Below, piece after piece: positions 38,724 to 47,621 of a DNA stretch of 64,000 bases; position 1 is the stretch's first letter, and each line of letters starts with the position of its first letter. Source of the DNA: an uncultured Winogradskyella sp. (GTDB lineage Bacteria > Bacteroidota > Bacteroidia > Flavobacteriales > Flavobacteriaceae); assembly GCF_947495255.1 (NCBI RefSeq), contig NZ_CANLYI010000001.1, positions 186,001-250,000 on the forward strand, read 5' to 3'. The position numbers and the translations under genes are program-made. The notes under the pieces are model-generated. The model saw only the letters and a program-made list of their open reading frames with translations, made no database searches and was not told the DNA's origin.

Positions 38724-39198
38724 TACATAATCCTTCCTTTCCAACAATTTCATATTCAATAATAGAATAATGCTCCAGAACAGCATCCAACAAATAATCT
38801 CTAACAACAAGAATAAGATGCTTGTTTAGTTTATTTTCATATTTAGGTATTAATCTTTCTGCTGACAAATGCAAGCCTTCCTTCTTCAATTCCAACTTCC
38901 CTAATTCATCAATAATAAGATATTGAGATTCGTTTTCTAAAGCGACCATTAGTAAATAAGCATTCGCTTTTTCAAAAGCCGATTTTAAAAATTTAAAGTT
39001 TCCTATTTCAATGATGGATTCAATGTCAAGTTCTGTTTCAAGTTCAAATTCACTCTTAGATTTTACTTCCAAAAAATAGCGTTTTCCTTGGGCATTATCA
39101 GGACACAATACTCCATCAACATCATCACGGTTTTTAATCCAATTTAATAATGCAGATGTTTTTCCTGTTCGTATCTCTCCTGTTAAAATATAAATCAT
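38710..39198 (-). CDS. THEP1-like nucleoside triphosphatase
   Basis: A 162-residue P-loop protein. Walker A is GEIRTGKTS at residues 7-15 and Walker B is YLIIDELGKLEL. The order and length fit the NTPase_1/THEP1 family, whose members hydrolyse NTPs slowly and whose role is unclear. The start overlaps the upstream membrane-protein gene by 4 bp, so the two are coupled. The setting between xanthine dehydrogenase subunits and XdhC suggests a link to that enzyme or its cofactor, but this is inference. Confidence 0.75.
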   Translation of the reverse strand: MIYILTGEIRTGKTSALLNWIKNRDDVDGVLCPDNAQGKRYFLEVKSKSEFELETELDIESIIEIGNFKFLKSAFEKANAYLLMVALENESQYLIIDELGKLELKKEGLHLSAERLIPKYENKLNKHLILVVRDYLLDAVLEHYSIIEYEIVGKEGLCIMKK

Positions 39199-40202
39199 TC
39201 TGAAGGCACTTTAAAATGAATACAATTAGAGATGCTATTAGCCATAAAATATTGGAATCGCGTATAGCCTTTTAAGTGTTTTGTGTCTTTCCATGTGAAT
39301 GCAATAATTTGACAGAAATACGGAAACAAATCCATCGCATTCGCAATATCCTCTTGATATTTAGATTCTTTATTTCGAAGATATTTCTGAACCACTTTCA
39401 ACAAAAAAGGGCCAATTACTAGATACCAAAGCATTAAAATCAAGAAACTTCTCAATACAATATAAATGGCTTTTTGCCACCCCAAAAGTGGACCTCCAAA
39501 TATTGAAAAGGCCAAAACCATAACCGCAACTGTGCCTAGCCACACCCAAATGACTTTCGTTTTAAAAGCTACTTTTTTGGTTTTCTTATCAAGTTTATCC
39601 GTTTCAAGATGAAGATAAAAATCAGTTTCTTTTTTATTCGAAATAATCTTAATCGTGTTTTTAATAAAAATCCCAGCTAAAATTCCGCAAATCCCATATA
39701 CCAAAAGATAGGTGGTGACTAAAACTGATGTTGTAGAGGTTTCTGAAACAAAATCTAATTTTTTCTGAACCCAAGCTCCATAAATATCAATGGCTTCCCA
39801 GAGATTTGTTCCGTAAACAATGGTTAGTATTAATAATTTTTGAAGGGCCGATTCTAAAAAGGTTACCATGCCTAGTACCATTATCGCAGCTCCTTTCCAT
39901 GAGAAATTAGAAAATAAAACCGCACCCAAAACCGCTTGAAAACTCACAGCAACATAAGCTCCAAAAGGTGAATATGGACTCACTGCCATTTTTATAATTA
40001 AGACAATGACTAATGCCTTTAAGATGGCTTGCCATTTATTTTCGGCATAATAAGCAATTAAACTTATAAGTAAAATGGACACGCCACCTACAATCAATCC
40101 TGTAAATGGTGAGTTAAACACATGCAAAAAACCGCCTAAACCGGACTCGTTTAAAGCCCAAAGTGCTGTTAGTTTTTCTATGATAAATTTGTTGTTTTTC
40201 AT
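39195..40202 (-). CDS. uncharacterised polytopic membrane protein paired with the NTPase
   Basis: 335 residues with about seven membrane spans (near 33-52, 58-75, 82-97, 103-130, 158-182, 213-235 and 240-262). A soluble C-terminal segment of about 65 residues contains Cys and aromatic residues. The motif SPYSPFGAYVAVSFQAVLGA around residue 75-95 recalls small-solute importer subunits, but I do not recognise a family. Translationally coupled to the THEP1-like NTPase by a 4-bp overlap. Possibly a transporter powered or gated by that NTPase. Confidence 0.65.
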   Translation of the reverse strand: MKNNKFIIEKLTALWALNESGLGGFLHVFNSPFTGLIVGGVSILLISLIAYYAENKWQAILKALVIVLIIKMAVSPYSPFGAYVAVSFQAVLGAVLFSNFSWKGAAIMVLGMVTFLESALQKLLILTIVYGTNLWEAIDIYGAWVQKKLDFVSETSTTSVLVTTYLLVYGICGILAGIFIKNTIKIISNKKETDFYLHLETDKLDKKTKKVAFKTKVIWVWLGTVAVMVLAFSIFGGPLLGWQKAIYIVLRSFLILMLWYLVIGPFLLKVVQKYLRNKESKYQEDIANAMDLFPYFCQIIAFTWKDTKHLKGYTRFQYFMANSISNCIHFKVPSE

Positions 40203-40282
40203 GCTACTTCCCGTGAAAACGGGAATCTTTTTTAAATTTCGTTTTATGAAGAGATTCTTCGCTTTGCTCAGAATGACATTAT
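40203..40282. repeat. intergenic palindromic repeat, CCCGTGAAAACGGG type
   Basis: CCCGT-GAAA-ACGGG at about 40210-40224 is followed by an A/T spacer and GAGATTCTTCGCTTTGCTCAGAATGAC, a second palindromic unit (ATTCT/AGAAT). It is unlike the arginine-operon repeats and like dispersed intergenic repeats of flavobacteria. It fills the 80-bp gap between xdhC and the membrane-protein gene. Confidence 0.6.
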
Positions 40283-41062
40283 CTATTTAGTTACTGACTG
40301 ATAATGCACTTGAAGTAATTGTGCGACCACACTAATCGCGATTTCTTTTGGTGTATCTCCTCCGATATCTAATCCTATTGGACAAACCACATTTGTCATC
40401 CCTTCCGGAATATCCATTTCTTTAATCAACATAGTATTAAAACGTACTTTTTTTGTTTTGCTTCCTATTAGTCCTAAAAATTTAGTTTTATTTTGCAATG
40501 CCATACTTATCAAATCAAAATCGATGGCGTGATTATGTGTCAGCACTAACACATAACAATTAGGTCCCCATTTCACAGCATCTTTAAAGGTTTTGAAATC
40601 GGTTTCATTGGCTTGATGTATCGTTATACTGCTGTCTAATTCTAAATTAGAAAACCAATCGTCACGCGAATCTATTAAGGTCACCTTAAAAGGTGTATCG
40701 ACTAAAAGTTTGCAGATTTCAACACCAATATGTCCTGCTCCAAATAAAAATAATTCTGGTGATTGATTCATGGGTTCTATGATAAATTCTACTCTTCCTC
40801 CGCAACATTGTTCAAATTCCGGACCTAAAGTATAGGTAGATTCAATAATTCTATTCTCTTTTAAAGCAACGATAGCTTCGTCTATGGCTTTAAATTCAAG
40901 CTTCCCTCCTCCTATGGTTCCGAGAATATCTTTATCCTTAGTCACAATCATACGTGAGCCGACAACACATGGTGTTGAACCTAAACATTTTGTAACTGTA
41001 ACTAAAGCAACTGGTATTTGCTTTTGTTTAAATTCGGCTAAAAGAGTAATCCAATTTTGCAT
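40283..41062 (-). CDS. xdhC: XdhC family molybdenum cofactor maturation protein
   Basis: A 259-residue accessory protein that binds molybdopterin and is needed to load sulfurated cofactor into xanthine dehydrogenase. The N-terminal domain has VTVTKCLGSTPCVVGSRM and TIGGGKLE. The C-terminal Rossmann domain has LFGAGHIGVEICKLL and the signature GLDIGGDTPKEIAIS. The head-to-head distance from xdhAB is filled by the NTPase and membrane-protein genes on the same strand. Confidence 0.92.
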   Translation of the reverse strand: MQNWITLLAEFKQKQIPVALVTVTKCLGSTPCVVGSRMIVTKDKDILGTIGGGKLEFKAIDEAIVALKENRIIESTYTLGPEFEQCCGGRVEFIIEPMNQSPELFLFGAGHIGVEICKLLVDTPFKVTLIDSRDDWFSNLELDSSITIHQANETDFKTFKDAVKWGPNCYVLVLTHNHAIDFDLISMALQNKTKFLGLIGSKTKKVRFNTMLIKEMDIPEGMTNVVCPIGLDIGGDTPKEIAISVVAQLLQVHYQSVTK

Positions 41063-41192
41063 GCAACAGATAAAAATAAAATTAAAAGTAATACTTTTTC
41101 GAGCTTCGTTTTAATGAAACTAAACACAATCGTTTTCTACAAAAAAATAGTTCTCCTAAACATTTTATTTTTTTTGACCTAAATTTGATTTC

Positions 41193-42089
41193 ATGAAACA
41201 TTTATTCATCGTTATTCTTATTGTCTCTTATTTCTCGAGTTCAGCTCAAAATATAAAAACTTACACGTATGCGATTAAAGGTTTAGACACACTTAAGATG
41301 GATGTTTACACTCCAGATAACATTAAAGAAACAGATAGTTTACCTGTTGTGGTTTGGATGCATGGTGGCGGATTTTCTGGCGGAAGTCGTAAAGGTAAAG
41401 ACGAAACAAATATTGCGAATTTTGCAACATCAAAAAATTACATTGGTATTTCTATTTCTTATCGTTTATTAAGAAAAGGAGCCAAAACTGGTTTTGGCTG
41501 CAAATGCTCTAAGAAAAACAAACTATTTACTTTTAACCAAGGTGTTCTTGATTTTTTAGATGCTACCCAATTTATATATGATAATAGTGATAGGCTGAAC
41601 GTTGACACTTCAAAAATAATAGCAGCAGGAAGCAGTGCTGGTGCAGAAATAATATTACATACCGTTTTTATGAAACGTTTTTTTCTGTCTACAGAAACGG
41701 CTTATGAAAATATCAACTATGCGGCAGCAATTTCCTTTTCTGGCGCGATCTTAAATAGTGATGATATAACAACAGACAATGCTATACCTACAGTACTTTT
41801 TCATGGTACAGAAGATACAACGGTTCCTTTTAATACGGCTCCTCATCATAATTGCCAACCGAATAAAACTGGCTTTATGATGCTAGATGGCTCACATACT
41901 ATTGCAGAAAAGTTAAAAGAATTAGAAACTCCTTATTATTTCAATATTGTAAAAGGTGGACATCATGATGTAGCTAATGTTCATATTAATGACTTGGATG
42001 ATATCTTCTACTTTTTAGATAAAACAGTCAAAAAAAATGAGGTTATACAAATGACAGAATACACCTCTCCTAAACCAACTAATTATTAA
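41193..42089 (+). CDS. secreted alpha/beta hydrolase (esterase)
   Basis: 298 residues with a signal peptide ending near SSSAQ (residue 19). The oxyanion motif HGGGFSGGSRKG, the nucleophile elbow AAGSSAGAE, the acid region HGTEDTTVPF and the final His in GGHHDVA form a typical esterase triad. Substrate unknown. A cysteine-containing insert (GCKCSKK) after the oxyanion motif is unusual. A TAAATTTG promoter box at 41180-41187 is so near the ATG that the mRNA may be nearly leaderless. It precedes the ArsS operon but need not belong to it. Confidence 0.75.
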   Translation: MKHLFIVILIVSYFSSSAQNIKTYTYAIKGLDTLKMDVYTPDNIKETDSLPVVVWMHGGGFSGGSRKGKDETNIANFATSKNYIGISISYRLLRKGAKTGFGCKCSKKNKLFTFNQGVLDFLDATQFIYDNSDRLNVDTSKIIAAGSSAGAEIILHTVFMKRFFLSTETAYENINYAAAISFSGAILNSDDITTDNAIPTVLFHGTEDTTVPFNTAPHHNCQPNKTGFMMLDGSHTIAEKLKELETPYYFNIVKGGHHDVANVHINDLDDIFYFLDKTVKKNEVIQMTEYTSPKPTNY

Positions 42090-42176
42090 TCAATAAAATT
42101 AATTTCAACTTTTGTTAAGTCTTTAAAATCATTTCGACAAAACAATTTTAGATGTAAATCTTTAAAAAAATATTAT

Positions 42177-42512
42177 ATGGCAAAAACTTATTACGACCCA
42201 GCAGATTTAAGAAAATTTGGAAAAATAACAGAATGGAACGAAGAACTTGGGAACAAATTTTTTGATTATTATGGAAAAGTTTTTGAAGAAGGTGCACTTA
42301 CAGCTCGCGAAAAATCATTAATCGCATTAGCTGTAGCGCATACTGAACAATGTCCATATTGCATTGATGCATATACAAAAGATACGCTTCAAAGAGGTGT
42401 AACAAAAGAAGAAATGATGGAGGCCATACATGTTGGTGCTGCTATAAAAAGCGGAGCTACTTTAGTGCATGGAGTACAAATGATGAATAAGGTTAACAAA
42501 CTTGATGGATAA
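42177..42512 (+). CDS. arsenosugar biosynthesis-associated peroxidase-like protein (AhpD/CMD family)
   Basis: 111 residues of the carboxymuconolactone decarboxylase/AhpD fold with the redox pair Cys59-x2-Cys62 in HTEQCPYCIDAY and a later His in LVHG. Proteins of this type are regular neighbours of ArsS in arsenosugar clusters and are named after that. It may supply electrons or reduce an arsenical intermediate; that role is inferred. It lies 77 bp before arsS and is the probable first gene of the long operon. Confidence 0.85.
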   Translation: MAKTYYDPADLRKFGKITEWNEELGNKFFDYYGKVFEEGALTAREKSLIALAVAHTEQCPYCIDAYTKDTLQRGVTKEEMMEAIHVGAAIKSGATLVHGVQMMNKVNKLDG

Positions 42513-42589
42513 AAAAGTCTTCAATTCTCTAGGAATGAAAACTGACTTCTATTTAATCTCGTAAGTAACAGAACAAGATAAATAAATTA

Positions 42590-43645
42590 ATGGCAACAAA
42601 GTCCCTAAAAAAACTAGGTAGCGATTTAGCTCAAAGTAACAAACAATTAGAAATACTATCTAATGGTATTTTTAAAACTGGCGAATTACCAACGTTTAAA
42701 GACAAAATTTCTGAAACGAGTCAGTTTCCTCTAATTGCTAAAAAATTAGAAATTTTACAAATCAATGTTGGCTACATGTGTAACCAAGTTTGTGATCATT
42801 GCCATGTAGATGCTGGTCCTGATAGAAAAGAAATAATGACTAGAGACACCATGCGTCAATGTCTAGAAGTTATTAAAACATCTGGTGCACACACTTTAGA
42901 TTTAACTGGAGGAGCACCAGAAATGAACCCGGATTTTAGATGGTTTGTAGAAGAAGCTGCTAAAGTGGGAATTAAAGATTTTATTGTACGTTCTAACCTT
43001 ACCATAATTAGAGCTAATAAAAAGTACTATGATTTACCAGAATTCTTTAAAAAACATAATGTACATGTGGTGAGTTCTATGCCGCATTGGACACGTGGAA
43101 AAACTGACAAACAGCGTGGAGAAGGTGTTTTTGACATGTCCATTAAAGCATTACAAGAATTAAATGCGGTTGGTTACGGCATGCCTGATAGCGATTTGAG
43201 ATTAGATTTAGTTTACAATCCGTCTGGTGCATTTTTACCAGGTGACCAAGCTGCAATGGAAAAGGATTTTAAAAAGGCTTTGCTTGAAGACTTTGATATT
43301 AAGTTTCACAATCTTTTTGCGATTACCAATTTACCAATTGCGCGTTTCTTAGATTTTTTAATTGCTTCAGAAAATTATGAAGATTACATGTATCAACTTG
43401 TTGAAGCTTATAATCCAACAGCTGTAAAAAATGTAATGTGTACAAATACACTATCTATTAGTTGGGATGGTTATTTATTTGATTGCGATTTTAATCAAAT
43501 GTTAGAATTACCTGTAAACAGCAAGTCTAGACACATATCTGATTTTAATGAAGAATTATTAGAGGGACGAAACATTGTGATTTCTCAACATTGTTATGGT
43601 TGTACTGCAGGAGCAGGAAGCAGCTGTCAAGGTGTTGTTGCATAA
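42590..43645 (+). CDS. arsS: arsenosugar biosynthesis radical SAM protein ArsS
   Basis: A 351-residue radical SAM enzyme of the TIGR04167 type. The 4Fe-4S cysteines are Cys64, Cys68 and Cys71 in CNQVCDHCHVDAG. A Cys-rich C-terminal domain follows, ending in HCYGCTAGAGSSCQG with Cys335, Cys338 and Cys346. Additional cysteines are in NVMCTNT and FDCDFN. Family members can carry selenocysteine here; this one has only Cys. ArsS couples a 5'-deoxyadenosyl group to a methylated arsenical, the first committed step to arsenosugars. The 3' end overlaps or abuts the next gene. Confidence 0.92.
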   Translation: MATKSLKKLGSDLAQSNKQLEILSNGIFKTGELPTFKDKISETSQFPLIAKKLEILQINVGYMCNQVCDHCHVDAGPDRKEIMTRDTMRQCLEVIKTSGAHTLDLTGGAPEMNPDFRWFVEEAAKVGIKDFIVRSNLTIIRANKKYYDLPEFFKKHNVHVVSSMPHWTRGKTDKQRGEGVFDMSIKALQELNAVGYGMPDSDLRLDLVYNPSGAFLPGDQAAMEKDFKKALLEDFDIKFHNLFAITNLPIARFLDFLIASENYEDYMYQLVEAYNPTAVKNVMCTNTLSISWDGYLFDCDFNQMLELPVNSKSRHISDFNEELLEGRNIVISQHCYGCTAGAGSSCQGVVA

Positions 43646-44333
43646 ACTAAATTTGAAGAACAAAACTGCCATACTCATCTTTGCAAATTCTGAAGAAAAA
43701 GAATTGATTTCTAAATCAGTGTCTTCCTCAGGTTTTTTTGAGTTGCTTAATTCTGAAACACTCAAAATAGTAAAGCAAACAGGTTTACCTTATTTTCATG
43801 TTTCCGAGAAGCAACAAATTGGCAATTCTTTTGGCGAACGTTTTACTTCTGCCATTGATTCTATTTTCAATAAAGGCTTCGATACTATTATTTCTGTTGG
43901 TAATGATATACCTCATCTTAGTGCAAAAATCATATTACAAGCTCATCAAAAATTAGCAGTTTCAGATTATGTCCTTGGACCATCAACTGATGGTGGTTTT
44001 TATTTAATGGGTTTTAAAAAGACACATTTTAATAAGACTAGTTTTCAGAATTTACCTTGGCAAACCTCAAAATTGAGACGTAGTTTAAATAAAGAACTAC
44101 AACTTCGAAATATAAAAACATTGTATCTCGAAATGTTATCTGATATAGATGACATTTCGGATATTCAATTAGTCTTAAAAAGCTTTAGACCTTTAGATTT
44201 TAAGATTAAAAAAATCCTATTAACACTTCAAAATATATCAAAATCAAATATTTCTTCGATTGTGGTATTTTTTTACCAAAGTGTCTTCAAACAAAACTAT
44301 AATAAAGGTTCACCAATTTTACTTCATGTTTAA
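43596..44333 (+). CDS. DUF2064 / TIGR04282-like transferase paralogue with altered N-terminus
   Basis: Up to 245 residues of the CofC-like nucleotidyl/glycosyltransferase fold. The core motifs VGNDIPHL and GPSTDGGFYLMGF match the family (GSDCP, GPAxDGGYYL). The N-terminal KTRLA nucleotide-binding motif present in the second copy at 51732 is missing. The start is uncertain: ATG 43596 overlaps arsS by 50 bp, while in-frame TTG 43653 begins 7 bp after the arsS stop and directly before the first family-like residues (KNKTAILIFAN). TTG 43653 is preferred. Confidence 0.75.
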   Translation: MVVLQEQEAAVKVLLHKLNLKNKTAILIFANSEEKELISKSVSSSGFFELLNSETLKIVKQTGLPYFHVSEKQQIGNSFGERFTSAIDSIFNKGFDTIISVGNDIPHLSAKIILQAHQKLAVSDYVLGPSTDGGFYLMGFKKTHFNKTSFQNLPWQTSKLRRSLNKELQLRNIKTLYLEMLSDIDDISDIQLVLKSFRPLDFKIKKILLTLQNISKSNISSIVVFFYQSVFKQNYNKGSPILLHV

Positions 44334-44359
44334 ATAAGAATTTAATCGTATTAATTCCC

Positions 44360-44410
44360 GCGATTTTTTCATTCAATCAACAACATCTTAAAAATCGCCA
44401 CATCTTGTGG
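44360..44410 (+). promoter_or_regulatory. hairpin and palindrome before the susC-like gene
   Basis: The inverted repeat GCGATTTTT (44360-44368)/AAAAATCGC (44390-44398) encloses 21 nt. Directly after it is CCACA-TCT-TGTGG at 44398-44410, a perfect 13-bp palindrome 8 bp before the start codon. It could be a transcript hairpin and a regulator site. Function not known. Confidence 0.4.
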
Positions 44411-44417
44411 ACTAGAT

Positions 44418-47400
44418 ATGAAGTACATTTACTTAAGCTTACTACTCTGCATTTGCTTTTTTAGTAATGCTCAAATTACAATTACCGGAACGGTTACTGA
44501 TGCCGTTTTAAAAACACCTTTACCGTTTGTAAATATTTCATCTCATAATGGCCAAGGGACTACAACTACTGATGATGGCACTTACAGTATTATAGTGTCA
44601 TCAGACTCAGAACAACTTACATTTTCTTTTTTAGGTTTTAAATCACAAACTATTACTGTTGGAGATCAAACGATAATCAATATTGCATTACAGGAAGATT
44701 CTGCAGCTTTAGATGAAGTGGTTATTACAGCCTTAGGTTTAGAACGCGACACCAAAGAATTGGGTTATGCTGTACAGGCAATTTCTTCTAAAAGTTTATC
44801 TGAAGTTAAAACCATTAACTTTTTAGACAATCTACAAGGTAAAATAGCTGGTGTTACGGTAACACAAGGTGCAACAGGTGTTGGGTCTTCTTCTAAAATT
44901 ACCATTAGAGGTGAAGCATCCTTTTCTAATAACAATCCTTTATTTGTGGTTGATGGTGTACCAATAAATAATGAAACCGTTTTTAACTTTACAAATGAAG
45001 CTGCTGCTGGATTTCAAGAAATTGATTTTGGAAATGGCGGCATGGAAGTAAACCCAGATGATATTGCTTCTGTTACGGTTTTAAAAGGGCCTAGTGCAGC
45101 TGCTTTGTATGGCACAAGGGCTTCTAATGGTGTTATTGTTATTGCTACAAAAAACGGGAATAATAAAAAAGGTTTAGGCATTAGTATTAACTCTTCTCTT
45201 TTTGTCGATACTGCTTTTAGATTACCTGATTTTCAAAATTCTTACGGTCAAGGAAATTCTGGTCAATTTGAATATGTTGATGGTCTTGGAGGTGGAATTA
45301 ACGATAATATCACTTATTCTTGGGGACCACGATTAGATACTGGTTTATTAATTCCACAATTTGATAGTCCTGTACAACTCGCAAATGGTTCTTTAGTAAG
45401 AGGTGGAGACACTGCACTTTATGATGGCTTGAGTATTGCAGCTACACCTTTTGTATCTAATCCAGATAACTTAAAAGATTTTTACCAAACTGGTACAACG
45501 ACAATTAATAACATTTCAGTTTCTAATGGGTTTAATAACGGAAACTATAGATTATCATTTACAGATTTAAGAAGTGAATCTATAATACCTGGTGTTAATT
45601 TAGATCGACAAACCATTTCAGCAAAGTTAAATTTTCAACCTACCGACAAGACAGAAATTAATACTTCCATTAGTTATATAAATTCAAATAGTGACAATAG
45701 ACCATCTAATGGTTATGGTAGTGAAAATGCAAATTATTCGCTTGTTGCTTGGGGACCACGTTCTCTAAATGTTGAAAACTTGAAAAACTATTGGCAACCT
45801 GGTTTAGAAGGCACTCAGCAATATTCGTTTAATTATACGTTTTTTGACAATCCTTATTTCATATTAAATGAAAACACAAACTCATTTAATCGCGACCGTA
45901 TTTTTGGTAATGTATCTCTAAAACATCAACTTACTAAAAACTTAAGCGTATCCTTAAGAACAGGAATGGATTACAGCACAGAAAATCGTCAATTACAACG
46001 TTCATATAGTAGTAATCGTTTTAGCAATGGTGCGTATGCAGAACATGATGTAACGTTTAGAGAAGTTAATACCGATTTTTTAATCAACTACAACAATCAG
46101 TTTAATGACTTTTCTGTAGATGTTTATTTAGGCGGAAATCGTCTTAACCAAACCGCAACAACAAAACAATCTCAAACCGTTAGTTTAGCACAACCTGGTA
46201 TTTATAGCCTTAACAATGCTGCTTCGCCTATTGAAGTTTTTCAGTTTGAAAGTGAAAAGCGTATTAACTCCTTTTATGGTATTGCAAAACTAGGATATAA
46301 GGATTATTTGTTTTTAGATATTACAGGACGAAATGATTGGTCTAGTGCATTAGCAACACCATTCTCTGCAGATGGCACGTCTTTCTTCTACCCATCTGTA
46401 TCTTCTAGTTTTATTTTATCTAATATTACAGAATTACCTAATGCTATTTCTTTTGCAAAACTTAGAGCTAGCGTTGCCCAAGTTGGTAATGACACAAGTG
46501 CATATCAAACTTCTGGTGCTTTTATATCACAAACACCTTATAATAGTCAACCAACTTTTAGTAATCAAGATTTTATTCCTAATTCTAATTTAAAACCAGA
46601 AAGTACAACGTCTTATGAATTTGGTACGGATTTAAGATTTTTAGACAATAGATTGCGATTAGATTTTACGTATTACAATGCCAATACTAAAGACCAAATC
46701 ATCTCCTTACCAGTTGCCATTTCGTCTGGTTATAGTCAACAAGTTATTAATGGTGGAAAAGTAAATACTCAAGGTGTAGAAATTATTTTAGGAATTACTC
46801 CCATACAAACCGACAATTTTAATTGGAATAGCACTTTTAACTTCGCAACGAATCGTTCTGTAATTAAAGATTTACCGCAAGCCGATGGTAGATTAACACT
46901 TGCCTATAGCAGAATTTACGACAGTGCCAACCAAACGGTTTGGTTTCAAGTAGAAGAAGGTGGACGTGTTGGTGATTTCTACGGAACGGGTTATCAAAAA
47001 AATGAAAATGGTGAATTTTTAATTGATGATGATGGCAATTATATAGCAGATGATAATCTTAAAAAATTAGGGAATTATAATCCTGATTTCACACTTGGCT
47101 GGAGAAATAACTTCAATTACAAAAACTGGAATATGAGTTTTTTGTTTGATTGGAGACAAGGTGGAGAAATTGTATCTAGAACACGTGCTTTAGGCAACGT
47201 TGGTGGTCAATTAGCCGAAACCAGTTACAGACCAGATGCTGGTATTGTTGCGCAAGGTATTAATGTAAACTCTGGCCAAACCAATACAGTTGCCATAACT
47301 GCAGAGAGCTATTACAGACAATTCTACGACAGAAACCATGAAGAAAATAATGTTTACGATGCTTCCTTTTTAAAACTTCGACAATGCTCTATTGGTTACA

Positions 47401-47612
47401 CCTTTAATTTTAAAGAAGGATTTTTAGGCTTAAAAGAAGGTACTGATTTAAATTTATCCTTAGTTGGAAACAACTTATTTGCTATTACTGAAAATCCACA
47501 TTTTGACCCAGAACAATTAGCCGTTCAAGGCAATGGCTTTGTAAGTGGTGTTGAAGACATGAGTTATGCTACAACACGAAGTATTGGTTTTAAAGCCGGA
47601 TTTAATTTTTAA
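44418..47612 (+). CDS. SusC/RagA family TonB-linked outer-membrane transporter
   Basis: 1064 residues with a signal peptide (ending near FFSNAQ, residue 18). An N-terminal carboxypeptidase-regulatory-like domain spans about 20-105 (ITGTVTDAVLKTPLPFVNIS). A TonB plug follows (DNLQGKIAGVTVTQGATGVG, FVVDGVPINNE, KGPSAAALYGTRASNGVIVI), then a large barrel with a C-terminal aromatic end (GFNF). With the SusD partner 9 bp downstream it forms a nutrient pump across the outer membrane. Its substrate is not evident. The operon context makes an arsenical or related compound conceivable. Confidence 0.95.
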   Translation: MKYIYLSLLLCICFFSNAQITITGTVTDAVLKTPLPFVNISSHNGQGTTTTDDGTYSIIVSSDSEQLTFSFLGFKSQTITVGDQTIINIALQEDSAALDEVVITALGLERDTKELGYAVQAISSKSLSEVKTINFLDNLQGKIAGVTVTQGATGVGSSSKITIRGEASFSNNNPLFVVDGVPINNETVFNFTNEAAAGFQEIDFGNGGMEVNPDDIASVTVLKGPSAAALYGTRASNGVIVIATKNGNNKKGLGISINSSLFVDTAFRLPDFQNSYGQGNSGQFEYVDGLGGGINDNITYSWGPRLDTGLLIPQFDSPVQLANGSLVRGGDTALYDGLSIAATPFVSNPDNLKDFYQTGTTTINNISVSNGFNNGNYRLSFTDLRSESIIPGVNLDRQTISAKLNFQPTDKTEINTSISYINSNSDNRPSNGYGSENANYSLVAWGPRSLNVENLKNYWQPGLEGTQQYSFNYTFFDNPYFILNENTNSFNRDRIFGNVSLKHQLTKNLSVSLRTGMDYSTENRQLQRSYSSNRFSNGAYAEHDVTFREVNTDFLINYNNQFNDFSVDVYLGGNRLNQTATTKQSQTVSLAQPGIYSLNNAASPIEVFQFESEKRINSFYGIAKLGYKDYLFLDITGRNDWSSALATPFSADGTSFFYPSVSSSFILSNITELPNAISFAKLRASVAQVGNDTSAYQTSGAFISQTPYNSQPTFSNQDFIPNSNLKPESTTSYEFGTDLRFLDNRLRLDFTYYNANTKDQIISLPVAISSGYSQQVINGGKVNTQGVEIILGITPIQTDNFNWNSTFNFATNRSVIKDLPQADGRLTLAYSRIYDSANQTVWFQVEEGGRVGDFYGTGYQKNENGEFLIDDDGNYIADDNLKKLGNYNPDFTLGWRNNFNYKNWNMSFLFDWRQGGEIVSRTRALGNVGGQLAETSYRPDAGIVAQGINVNSGQTNTVAITAESYYRQFYDRNHEENNVYDASFLKLRQCSIGYTFNFKEGFLGLKEGTDLNLSLVGNNLFAITENPHFDPEQLAVQGNGFVSGVEDMSYATTRSIGFKAGFNF

Positions 47613-47621
47613 AAAAGTAAG

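Noticed and set aside
42590..43645. Possible selenocysteine (in-frame UGA) in ArsS
   Set aside because: The C-terminal motif has Cys at 335, 338 and 346 and the frame ends in TAA shortly after; no UGA is present.
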